In this document: positions 32,962 through 40,155 of the stretch, in pieces | Numbering within the stretch: the first letter of the stretch is position 1 | Layout: every line of letters begins with the position of its first letter | Source of the DNA: JAXGTD01 sp040775095 | GTDB lineage: Bacteria; Pseudomonadota; Gammaproteobacteria; Chromatiales; Chromatiaceae | Assembly (NCBI GenBank): GCA_040775095.1 | Contig: JAXGTD010000019.1 | Location: 1 to 45,478, forward strand | Length of the DNA stretch: 45,478 nt | Reading direction: 5' to 3' | The notes under the pieces: model-generated | What the model was told of the DNA's origin: nothing | The model's database searches: none | The model's input: only the letters and a program-made list of their open reading frames with translations | Program-made: the position numbers and the translations under genes

Positions 32962-33001
32962 CACCGGGTGGGAGGCGGGGATTGGACCCGCGCACCCGGT
33001 G
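32962..33001. other. Two-part hairpin in a convergent intergenic region
   Basis: CACCGGGTG (32962-32970) pairs with CACCCGGTG (32993-33001). Inside it GCGGG (32975-32979) pairs with CCCGC (32987-32991) around the 7-base loop GATTGGA. It lies between the convergent TonB-receptor and DUF1840 genes. On the minus strand the inner part looks like a T-arm (GCGGG-TCCAATC-CCCGC), so it may be a remnant of a tRNA or tmRNA 3' end, or simply a bidirectional transcription stop without a U-run. Confidence 0.5.
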
Positions 33002-33035
33002 CGCGTGCGAGGCGCCAGCCGAGCCGTCCAGTCGC

Positions 33036-33356
33036 TTACTCGGCGCTCCAGATCACGTTCTCACCGTCGCGCGCCGCCGCCTCGAGCAGCGCGATGAGCG
33101 GCATGGCCCGGTGCGAGAGGGTGACGCTGTGATCGCGGCGCTCGGCTTCGTCCTCATCGGCCTGTCGGGGATCCAACGGCGCGTGCGGATTGGCTGCGAC
33201 GGCCGATTTGAGCCGTTCCAGCGCGGCGGGGATGTCCTCGGCAAGCAGCGCGCCGGGCACGTTGCCGCTGTGACCCATCATCTTGATCAATGCAACCGCC
33301 ACGTCGCCGAACATGGTGATGTCCGCGTACGCCGGGGTCTTGAAGGTGATCAGCAT
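33036..33356 (-). CDS. DUF1840 family protein
   Basis: A 106-residue protein with the typical N-terminus MLITFKTPAYADITMFGDVAVALIKMMGH and the end PLIALLEAAARDGENVIW of the DUF1840 family, small cytoplasmic proteins of unknown function common in beta- and gammaproteobacteria. The ATG at 33356 was chosen because GGAAA precedes it by about six bases; another ATG four codons upstream has no ribosome site. Converges with the TonB-receptor gene and diverges from opgH. Confidence 0.85.
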   Translation of the reverse strand: MLITFKTPAYADITMFGDVAVALIKMMGHSGNVPGALLAEDIPAALERLKSAVAANPHAPLDPRQADEDEAERRDHSVTLSHRAMPLIALLEAAARDGENVIWSAE

Positions 33357-33627
33357 TCTGGTTTCCATGGTGAGGGCAGTCATCGCTCGCGCGCGGCCGC
33401 GCCGGTCGCAATGGGCCGCCAGGGGGGGTGCCCTATCGTGCCACGACTCGGCGATTTCAACAGCACCCGGGTGGGGCGCGTCGACGCCCGCCCGAGCCCG
33501 CTCGCGGTGTATCCTGTCGGGCGTGTCCGGACCGGGCCGCTCGGGGCCGGCCCTTGCAAACCGCGCGAGCGAACCGATTTCGTCGACCCTATGGCCGGGC
33601 CCACGCCTGGTATCACCCGATCGGAGG

Positions 33628-35472
33628 ATGGTCTTCTTGTGCAGCCGCAAGATCGAGTCTGATCCGCAGGACCCGCCCGACGGCGGGGTCCCGGTGACCT
33701 GGCGGCGGCGCATCTTCGCCGCGCTGGTTGGCGCGACGGTCCTGGTCGCGACCGCGCTGATGATCTGGACCCTGTCCGCGGGTGGTTTCGACGGGGTCGA
33801 TGGGTTGCTGACGCTGTGTTTCCTCATCACGCTGCCCTGGACCGCCATCGGGTTTTGGAACGCCGTGGTCGGGCTGATCCTGATGCGCGCCAGCGCGAAT
33901 CCCGTGACGGCGGTCTGCCCGGTTCTGAGCGATTCGCGGGATCGATCCGAGATCGCAACGAGCACGGCGATCCTCAGCTGCATCCGCAACGAGGACATCG
34001 GCACGGTCACGCGCAATCTCGACCGGATGCTGGGTGAGTTGGCCGACGCTGGGGCCCTGGGGCGCTTCCATCTCTATGTGCTGAGCGACTCGCACTGGCC
34101 CGAGTACATCGCCGCCGAGGAAAGCGCGCTGGCTCGGCTGCGCGAGCGTTGGCGGGGACTGGCTCGGATCACCTATCGTCGCCGCCCGGACAATCCGGGT
34201 TACAAGGCCGGCAATATCCGCGATTTTTGCGCGCGCTGGGGCGAGCGGCACGACTTTGCCCTGGTGCTCGATGCCGACAGCCTGATGTCCGCCAACACGA
34301 TCCTGAGACTGGTGCGCACGCTGCAGGCGCATCCGCGACTGGGCATCCTGCAGACCCTGGTCGTCGGGTTGCCTACGACCAGCCCCTTCGCCCGGCCCTT
34401 CCAGTTCGGTATGCGCCTCGGGATGCGCGGCTACAGCATCGGCAGTGCCTGGTGGCAGGCCGACGCCGGCCCCTACTGGGGCCACAACGCGCTGATTCGG
34501 CTGCGGCCCTTCATCGCTCATTGCATGCTGGAGCGGCTCCCTGGCAGCGGTCCGCTCGCCGGCTGGGTGCTCAGCCACGATCAGGTCGAGGCGGCGCTGA
34601 TGCGCCGGGCCGGCTACGCGGTGCGGGTGATGCCCCAAGAGGGTGGCAGTTGGGAGGAGAATCCGCCAACGCTGACCGAATTTCTGCGCCGCGACCTGCG
34701 CTGGTGTCAGGGCAACATGCAGTACTTGAAGCTGCTGGGAACACCCGGTCTGCATGCGGTGAGTCGGGTCCAGCTCTGGCTTGCCATCCTGATGTTCATC
34801 GCCTCGCCGGCCTGGGTCATGCTGATGGGGGTGGGTGTGCTGCGCGCGAGCCTCGGCGATGCCGGTCCGATCTATGATCCGGCACCAGGACTGACCCTGT
34901 TCGTTCTGGTCATGCTGATGGTGTTTGCGCCCAAGCTCGCGACCCTGATCGATACGCTCGCGACCCCGGCCCTGCGCCGCGGCTTCGGGGGGACGCCCCG
35001 ACTGCTGCTCGGCAGCCTCGCGGAGGCCGTCTTCTCCACGCTGCTTGCGCCGGTCATGGCCATCGCCCACAGCATCTTTATCGGCGGCCTCGTCTTCGGG
35101 CGCACCGTGGTCTGGGGCGCCCAGCGCCGGGTGGTGCACCGGGTGCGCGTGTGCGAGGCGCTTCGCCGACTGTGGCCGCAGACCCTCGTTGGTATCGGCG
35201 GCCTCGGCTGGCTCGCGTTATCCGGTGCGGCTGGTGCGATGCTGTTCTCGCCGTTCCTTCTGGGCGCGCTGCTCGCGGTGCCGATCGCGGTGCTGAGCTC
35301 GATCCCGGCGCTGGGACAGAGGCTCACCGAGATTGGGCTTTGGCGAATTCCAGAAGAGACCGAGTCGGCGTCCCCCGATGCCGGCGGGGCTGGGGCGCAG
35401 TCGCCGGATCGGCCCCAGCGGGTTCCCGCGTTGCCGGAGCTCGGCGGCGCGGCGATCGAGACGGCGGACTGA
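33628..35472 (+). CDS. opgH: Glucan biosynthesis glucosyltransferase OpgH (MdoH)
   Basis: OpgH is the inner-membrane GT2 enzyme that builds the beta-1,2-glucan backbone of osmoregulated periplasmic glucans. This protein has about 614 residues, shorter than E. coli MdoH (847) but like other short proteobacterial forms. Two membrane segments precede the catalytic loop (ALVGATVLVATALMIWTL, GLLTLCFLITLPWTAIGFW). The GT2 motifs are DAD (Asp215, Asp217 in LVLDADSL), the acceptor SHDQVEAALMRRAGY, and RRDLRWCQGN (Q/RxxRW-like). More membrane segments follow. GGAGG directly abuts the ATG at 33628; TTG at 33637 is better spaced and may be the true start. OpgG is not adjacent. Three genes follow closely on the same strand. 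Confidence 0.9.
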   Translation: MVFLCSRKIESDPQDPPDGGVPVTWRRRIFAALVGATVLVATALMIWTLSAGGFDGVDGLLTLCFLITLPWTAIGFWNAVVGLILMRASANPVTAVCPVLSDSRDRSEIATSTAILSCIRNEDIGTVTRNLDRMLGELADAGALGRFHLYVLSDSHWPEYIAAEESALARLRERWRGLARITYRRRPDNPGYKAGNIRDFCARWGERHDFALVLDADSLMSANTILRLVRTLQAHPRLGILQTLVVGLPTTSPFARPFQFGMRLGMRGYSIGSAWWQADAGPYWGHNALIRLRPFIAHCMLERLPGSGPLAGWVLSHDQVEAALMRRAGYAVRVMPQEGGSWEENPPTLTEFLRRDLRWCQGNMQYLKLLGTPGLHAVSRVQLWLAILMFIASPAWVMLMGVGVLRASLGDAGPIYDPAPGLTLFVLVMLMVFAPKLATLIDTLATPALRRGFGGTPRLLLGSLAEAVFSTLLAPVMAIAHSIFIGGLVFGRTVVWGAQRRVVHRVRVCEALRRLWPQTLVGIGGLGWLALSGAAGAMLFSPFLLGALLAVPIAVLSSIPALGQRLTEIGLWRIPEETESASPDAGGAGAQSPDRPQRVPALPELGGAAIETAD

Positions 35473-35537
35473 ACGCTGGCGAGAAGGTTGCGCCGCGAGA
35501 CTCCGCGTGGTGACAAGCACGGGAACAGGGCAGCAAT

Positions 35538-36515
35538 ATGCACCAGGACCAGGCCGCGGCATTTTGGGTAACCGCCCCGGGCGAGGGAGAGATCCGAACG
35601 GGACCGCTTCCCGCGCTGTGCGATGGCTGGGTCGAGGTCCGCACCCGTTTCAGCGGCATCAGCCGTGGTACCGAGGCCCTGGTGTTCCGCGGCGAGGTGC
35701 CGCCGAGCGAGCATCGACGCATGCGCGCACCCTTCCAGGAGGGCGAGTTCCCGGCGCCGGTGAAGTACGGTTATATCAGCGTTGGCGATGTCGAGTCGGG
35801 CCCACCGGAGTTGATCGGCCGCACCGTGTTCTGCCTGCATCCCCATCAGACCCGGTATCGGGTGCCCGCGCTCGCGGTGCACCCGTTGCCCGAGGCGGTC
35901 GCCGCCGCACGCGCCGTCCTCGCCGCCAACATGGAGACCGCGGTGAACGGCCTCTGGGATGCCGCACCCTGTGTTGGCGACCGTATCGCGGTGGTTGGTG
36001 GCGGCACGCTCGGCTGCCTGGTCGCCTGGCTTGCGGCGCGCATTCCGGGATGCCAGGTGGAATTGATCGACACCAACCCGTCGCGGGCGGCCGTGGCCGC
36101 GCGGCTCGGCGTCGCTTTTCGCACCCCCGCCGAGGCCACCCCCGATGCAGACCTGGTCGTCCATGCAAGTGGCTCGTCCCAGGGGTTGGTGCGGGCGCTG
36201 GAGCTTGCCGGCTTTGAGGCGACGGTCCTGGAGCTGAGCTGGTTCGGCGCCCAGGCGGTCTCGCTGCCGCTCGGGCAGGCGTTTCACCAACGGCGGATCA
36301 CCCTGCGCTCGTCGCAGGTCGGCTCGATCGCGGCACCGCAGCGCCCTCGCTGGGACCACCGCCGGCGCATGGCACTCGCGTTGAGGCTGCTCACCGACCC
36401 CGCGCTGGACGTGCTGATCACCGGCGAGGACGCATTCGATCGCCTGCCCGTGGTGCAGGCCCGGCTCGCGAGTGCCCCCGGCGACACCCTGCTGCACCGC
36501 ATCCGCTATCCCTGA
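35538..36515 (+). CDS. Zinc-less MDR-family dehydrogenase
   Basis: A 325-residue medium-chain dehydrogenase/reductase-like protein. The usual catalytic zinc site is altered: the segment reads FSGISRGTEALVFRG where alcohol dehydrogenases have GICGTD, so the catalytic Cys is absent, and no structural zinc lobe is seen. The Rossmann fold is clear (DRIAVVGGGTLGCLVAWLAA), followed by ELIDTNPSR, whose Asp favours NAD(H). Similar proteins are annotated as zinc-binding alcohol dehydrogenase or sorbitol dehydrogenase-like, but the metal site here argues against zinc catalysis. It starts 65 bases after opgH and ends 23 bases before the PTPS-like gene, implying one transcript. It may reduce a side-chain carbonyl of a pterin-like product; that is inference. 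Confidence 0.78.
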   Translation: MHQDQAAAFWVTAPGEGEIRTGPLPALCDGWVEVRTRFSGISRGTEALVFRGEVPPSEHRRMRAPFQEGEFPAPVKYGYISVGDVESGPPELIGRTVFCLHPHQTRYRVPALAVHPLPEAVAAARAVLAANMETAVNGLWDAAPCVGDRIAVVGGGTLGCLVAWLAARIPGCQVELIDTNPSRAAVAARLGVAFRTPAEATPDADLVVHASGSSQGLVRALELAGFEATVLELSWFGAQAVSLPLGQAFHQRRITLRSSQVGSIAAPQRPRWDHRRRMALALRLLTDPALDVLITGEDAFDRLPVVQARLASAPGDTLLHRIRYP

Positions 36516-36538
36516 TCTTCGACCCCGAGGACCCACCG

Positions 36539-36943
36539 ATGTACAGCCTTTGCGTCCGCGATCACCTGATGATCGCCCACAGCTTCCGCGGCGAGGTCTT
36601 TGGTCCGGCCCAGCGGCTGCATGGTGCGACCTATGTGATCGACTGCGAGTTTCGCCGGCGCGAGCTCGATGGCGACGGGCTCGTGGTCGACATCGGTCGC
36701 GCCTCGCGTGTCTTGCGCGAGGTGCTCGCCGACCTCGACTATCGCAACCTCGATGAGGAGCCCGCCTTCGCCGGGCGAAACACCAGCACCGAGTTCCTGG
36801 CACGGGTGATCTTTGACCGCATGGCCGTACGCATCGCCGCCGGCGATCTCGGCGAGGGAGGCCGGGGCCTGGCGGGGCTGCGCGTGGTGCTGTCGGAGTC
36901 GCACCTGGCCTGGGCGGCCTACGAGGGAGAGCTGGCATCCTAG
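36539..36943 (+). CDS. 6-pyruvoyl-tetrahydropterin synthase/QueD-like protein, atypical
   Basis: A 134-residue PTPS/QueD-fold protein. One zinc histidine is conserved (MIAHSFRG, His14). The second motif reads AQRLHGATYVID where the family has HGH(N/T)Y, so His28 is kept and the third zinc ligand is Ala30. The catalytic Cys that normally precedes this motif is also missing. The pterin-binding Glu near the end is kept (VLSESHLAWAAYEG), and NTSTEFLARVIFD replaces the usual PT(A/S)EN segment. It may bind a dihydropterin yet catalyse a different step from PTPS or QueD. It lies between the MDR dehydrogenase (23 bases) and the GT4 gene (20 bases). No folE or queC/E/F is in the window, so queuosine synthesis is not supported. 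Confidence 0.8.
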   Translation: MYSLCVRDHLMIAHSFRGEVFGPAQRLHGATYVIDCEFRRRELDGDGLVVDIGRASRVLREVLADLDYRNLDEEPAFAGRNTSTEFLARVIFDRMAVRIAAGDLGEGGRGLAGLRVVLSESHLAWAAYEGELAS

Positions 36944-36963
36944 CGCGGGACCCAGGCCCCCGT

Positions 36964-38037
36964 GTGCGTCGGCCGAGGGCGATAGTCGGCCGGCGACGCC
37001 TGCATCTGGTGATCCCGGGCGAGCTCTCGACACCCACCGGCGGTTACCAGTACGACCGGCGCATGATCGAGGGGTTGCGCGGGCTGGGTTGGGACGTGCG
37101 CGTGAGCGGGCTCGATCCGCGCTTCCCCCGCCCTGACCGTCGCGCGCTGGTCGACGCGGCGGCGCGGCTCGCTCGGATCGGCGCCGGCGAGCGGGTGCTG
37201 ATCGATGGCCTCGCGCTCGGGGCGATGCCCGAGCAGGCGCGGGCCGAGGCCCACCGGCTGCGGCTCATTGCGCTGGTCCATCACCCCTTGGCGCTGGAGT
37301 CTGGACTGACGCCCGCGCGGGCGGAGCGGCTCCGGGTCTCGGAGACCGCCGCGCTGGCGGCGGTGCGCCGGGTTATCGTCACCAGCCGCGCGACGGCACG
37401 TACACTGCAGCAGCGGTACGGCGTTGCGCCGCGGCGGATCTGCGTCGTCGCGCCTGGAACGGATCCCGCCCCGCTGGCGCATGGTTCCGCGGGCGGTCCA
37501 CTGCATCTGCTCTGTGTCGGTGCGGTCACGCCGCGCAAGGGGCATCTCTTGTTGATCCATGCCCTTGCGACCCTGCGGGCCCATGACTGGAGGCTGGACT
37601 GTATCGGCAGTCTCGAGCGCGACCCGCGAACCGCGGCGGCACTGCAGCGATCTGTGCAGGCACTGGACCTGGAGGGGCGCGTCTTCCTCCATGGCGTGGT
37701 GGCTCCTCGAACCCTCGCTGCCGCCTACGACAGCGCCGACCTGTTCGTGTTGCCGAGCCGGTTCGAGGGCTATGGCATGGCCTTCGCCGAGGCCCTCGCC
37801 CGGGGGCTGCCCGTCCTCGGTACGCGCGCCGGTGCGATCCCGGATACGGTACCGGCCGATGCCGGCGTGCTCGTCGCGCCCAACTCGGTAGCGGCATTGC
37901 GTGATGCGCTGGAGCGGCTCCTGGCCGACGCCGGGCTGCGCGCCCGACTCGCCGCCGGGGCTCGACGGGCGCGGACCCGGTTGCCCCTGTGGGCCGCAAG
38001 CTGTCGCGAGCTGGCCGCCGTGCTGCGGGCATGTTGA
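36964..38037 (+). CDS. GT4-family glycosyltransferase
   Basis: A 357-residue GT-B glycosyltransferase. The N-terminal domain starts LHLVIPGELSTPTGGYQYDRRM, the usual donor/acceptor loop region of GT4 enzymes. The C-terminal domain has LLCVGAVTPRKGHLLLIHAL, the EX7E motif with Glu268 and Glu276 in FEGYGMAFAEAL, and a GLPVLGTRAGAIPD segment. The GTG at 36964 lies 20 bases after the PTPS-like stop; the upstream GTG at 36962 is out of frame. A retaining transfer of a sugar from a nucleotide sugar is expected. With the PTPS-like and dehydrogenase neighbours, the acceptor may be a pterin-like small molecule, as in cyanobacterial pterin glycosylation; glycolipid or polysaccharide acceptors are alternatives. 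Confidence 0.85.
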   Translation: MRRPRAIVGRRRLHLVIPGELSTPTGGYQYDRRMIEGLRGLGWDVRVSGLDPRFPRPDRRALVDAAARLARIGAGERVLIDGLALGAMPEQARAEAHRLRLIALVHHPLALESGLTPARAERLRVSETAALAAVRRVIVTSRATARTLQQRYGVAPRRICVVAPGTDPAPLAHGSAGGPLHLLCVGAVTPRKGHLLLIHALATLRAHDWRLDCIGSLERDPRTAAALQRSVQALDLEGRVFLHGVVAPRTLAAAYDSADLFVLPSRFEGYGMAFAEALARGLPVLGTRAGAIPDTVPADAGVLVAPNSVAALRDALERLLADAGLRARLAAGARRARTRLPLWAASCRELAAVLRAC

Positions 38038-38153
38038 TCCCGCGCCGGCGCCGAAACAGGCTCGGTCCTTGCTTCCCGCCATCGGCTGGCGAGGAGGGCT
38101 GTTCCCTGTGGATCCTGGGCGCGCCCCGGGTACCGCGGTCCTCCTCCTCCTCG

Positions 38154-39235
38154 GACAAGCCCATCCTCACCCTCGCGGTGCGCGGCGACCGGCTGCCCCT
38201 GGACGCGGTACGCGAGCTCGCGGACAACGAGATCCGCGACCGCCTCCAGCTGGTGGAGGGGTGGCCGCGGTGGACGTCTTCGGGGGACACAAGCGGCAGC
38301 TCGAGGTGCGCGTGCTCAGGGACCGGCTGCGCGCCTATGCCTCACCCTCGAGGACCTCTCCGAGAGCCTCGAGGGCTGGAACCTCACCCAGTCCGGCGGG
38401 CGCATCCGGCTCGGCAGCCGGGAGGCCGTCGCCTGTTTCGACATGCCCCTGGCGGACCCCGCGGGCGCGCGGAACCTGGTCGTCGCGCACCGCAACGGGC
38501 GCGACGTGCGCCTGGTCGAGATCGCCGAGGTGACCCTGGCCCCCGGCGAGCCGCGCTCCGCCTACGGCTTCCAGGGTGAGCCCGCCATCGCGGTGCAGCT
38601 CATCCGCCGCGACGACGCCAACACCGTGGAGGTGGCCCGCCGGGTGAAGGAGGAGCTGGAGGCGGTCCGCGCCGCGCTGCCCTACCTGATCGTGGAGATC
38701 GCCGACGACGACTCCGCCTTCACCGAGCTGGTGATCGCGAACATGACCGAGTCGATCGTCACCGCCATCGTCCTGGTGACTCTGGTGGTGCTGCTGTTCC
38801 TCGCGCACCTGCGCCAGGCGGCCGTCATCGCGCTGTCCATCCCGGTGGCCTTCCTCATGACCTTCGTGCTCATGCAATGGGCCGGGGTCGAGCTCAACCT
38901 GGTCACCCTCTCGGCGATCATCCTCTCCATCGGCCTGCTGGTGGACGACGGGATTGCGGTGCTGGAAACCATCCACCGTCACCTGGCCATGGAGGGCAAG
39001 ACGCCGATGCGCGCCGCCGTCGACGGCACCGAGGAGACCTTTCTCGCCGACCTGTCCGGCACCGTCACCACCATCGCGGTGCTGGTGCCCCTGCTCTTTC
39101 TCGGCGGCTTCGTCGGCAAGCTCTTCGGCCCGCTGGCCCTGACCCTCGCCCTGGGGGTGCTGGCGGTCTACCTGGTCCTGGTGGCCCAGTTCCGCTCCTT
39201 CAAGCACCCGCTGACCATCATGATGGCGGTGTCCG
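38154..39235 (+). pseudogene. RND permease fragment with frameshifts and internal deletion
   Basis: Homology to HAE1-type permeases runs from KPILTLAVRGDRLPLD in one frame, through AVDVFGGHKRQLEVRVLRDR in a second, to LTLEDLSESLEGWNLTQSGG and onward in a third. The first switch is at a GGGG run (38258-38261) where a fifth G would restore VEGVAAVDV. The second is at TATGCCTC (38336-38343), where one more G would restore YGLTLEDL. The third frame stays open through TM4 (ILSIGLLVDDGIAVLETIHR). It then jumps from FGPLALTLALG directly to VLAVYLVLVAQFRSFKHPL, a transmembrane region from the second half, so about 400-450 codons are deleted near 39145-39165. The N-terminal quarter and the end are absent. 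It ends at the NodT fragment on the other strand. Confidence 0.8.
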
Positions 39236-39239
39236 CGCA

Positions 39240-39903
39240 GTTCATCGATGCGGCCGCCGCCCTTCGGCAACCGACAGCCGCGCATGCTGGGTGCGTATTT
39301 CCACGTAATTCCGCGCGACTTCGGCCAACAGCGTAATCAGAACGTCGCGATAGTCCTCTTCGCTGGCATCCCGACCCGGCTTGCGCCGCCCCGACTTGGC
39401 GCAGGATACGGCCAGACAGGTCGATCTCCCAGCTGGCGTCGAAACCTCCCTCGTGCAGCCTATCCGTGCTGCCAGCAAGCGTGCTGTTTTCGTAACCGCT
39501 CTTTTGGCTGATGCGGCTGCGGGTCGCCGCGCCGCGCGCGGCCACCGTCGGGAAGCGATGCGGCGGCACTGGCACCGCGCAGCGCGCGCGCCTGACGAAT
39601 CCGCGCCTCGGCGTCACGCAGACAGGGGTTGCCCGTGGGCGCGCGATCGATCGGGCGGGTCAACACCGGATCCTGAAGCCTTGTCCACTATTGGTTCAGC
39701 GCGGTCGGATCCAACGGATCCGGGCTCGTTCGGCTGCCGGTCTCGCCACGCCACTGGATGGGAGGGTTCAGCTCTGGCGCCACAGAGTCCGGCCCCACCA
39801 TGGCGCAACCCGCGACCAATACGCCGGTCATCGCACCGACGAGCAGGGCCCCGGGGCTCAGTGAGCCGGCGGTGCCCTTGCGATCTCGGAAAAACGATGT
39901 CAT
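39240..39903 (-). pseudogene. NodT-type outer-membrane efflux lipoprotein, decayed
   Basis: Reading from 39903 down, the start MTSFFRDRKGTAGS, the lipobox LVAGC and the PELNPPIQWRG segment match the N-terminus of NodT-family outer-membrane factors. The frame is broken by a TAG at 39688-39690 and continues in frame (WTRLQDPVLTRPIDRA, NPCLRDAEARIRQARALRG). It shifts near 39550 to ISQKSGYENSTLAGS and GFDASWEIDLSGRI, and then shifts again to DVLITLLAEVARNYVEIR. The remaining two thirds are missing where it meets the RND fragment at about 39240. It cannot make a functional channel. Confidence 0.75.
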
Positions 39904-40078
39904 CGACAGTCACTCCTGCAAACAATTCTTGGCGGCTCCATTCAGGTAGCGACACCTCGATCATAGAGCGCAACGCGCCGTACAGAAGACTTTCGCGCAC
40001 CGCTGCCAGCCGTTTCTCGCCTGTCGCGACACGACATTCGCGTCGATCCCTTGAACACGCTGGATCGGCTTTCCACTC

Positions 40079-40137
40079 ATGATCTTGCGCCCGGTATCGA
40101 GTACCTCCCCGGGTTCCGCGAGGCGGTACAGGATCCA
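40079..40137 (-). pseudogene. Short HlyD/adaptor-like fragment
   Basis: On the minus strand this stretch reads ILYRLAEPGEVLDTGRKI, which resembles the second lipoyl half of HlyD-type adaptors (a YRxAEPGEV core). It lies between the RND permease stop and the NodT remnant, with no start and stops nearby. Twenty codons are too few to be sure; the assignment uses similarity to adaptors and the surrounding efflux debris. Confidence 0.3.
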
Positions 40138-40155
40138 TGATTGGCTGCTGTCCTG

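Noticed and set aside
32962..33001. Possible tRNA or tmRNA gene on the minus strand
   Set aside because: Only a T-arm-like core is present. No matching acceptor 5' strand, D-arm, anticodon arm or tag-peptide region was found upstream; it is kept as a hairpin only.
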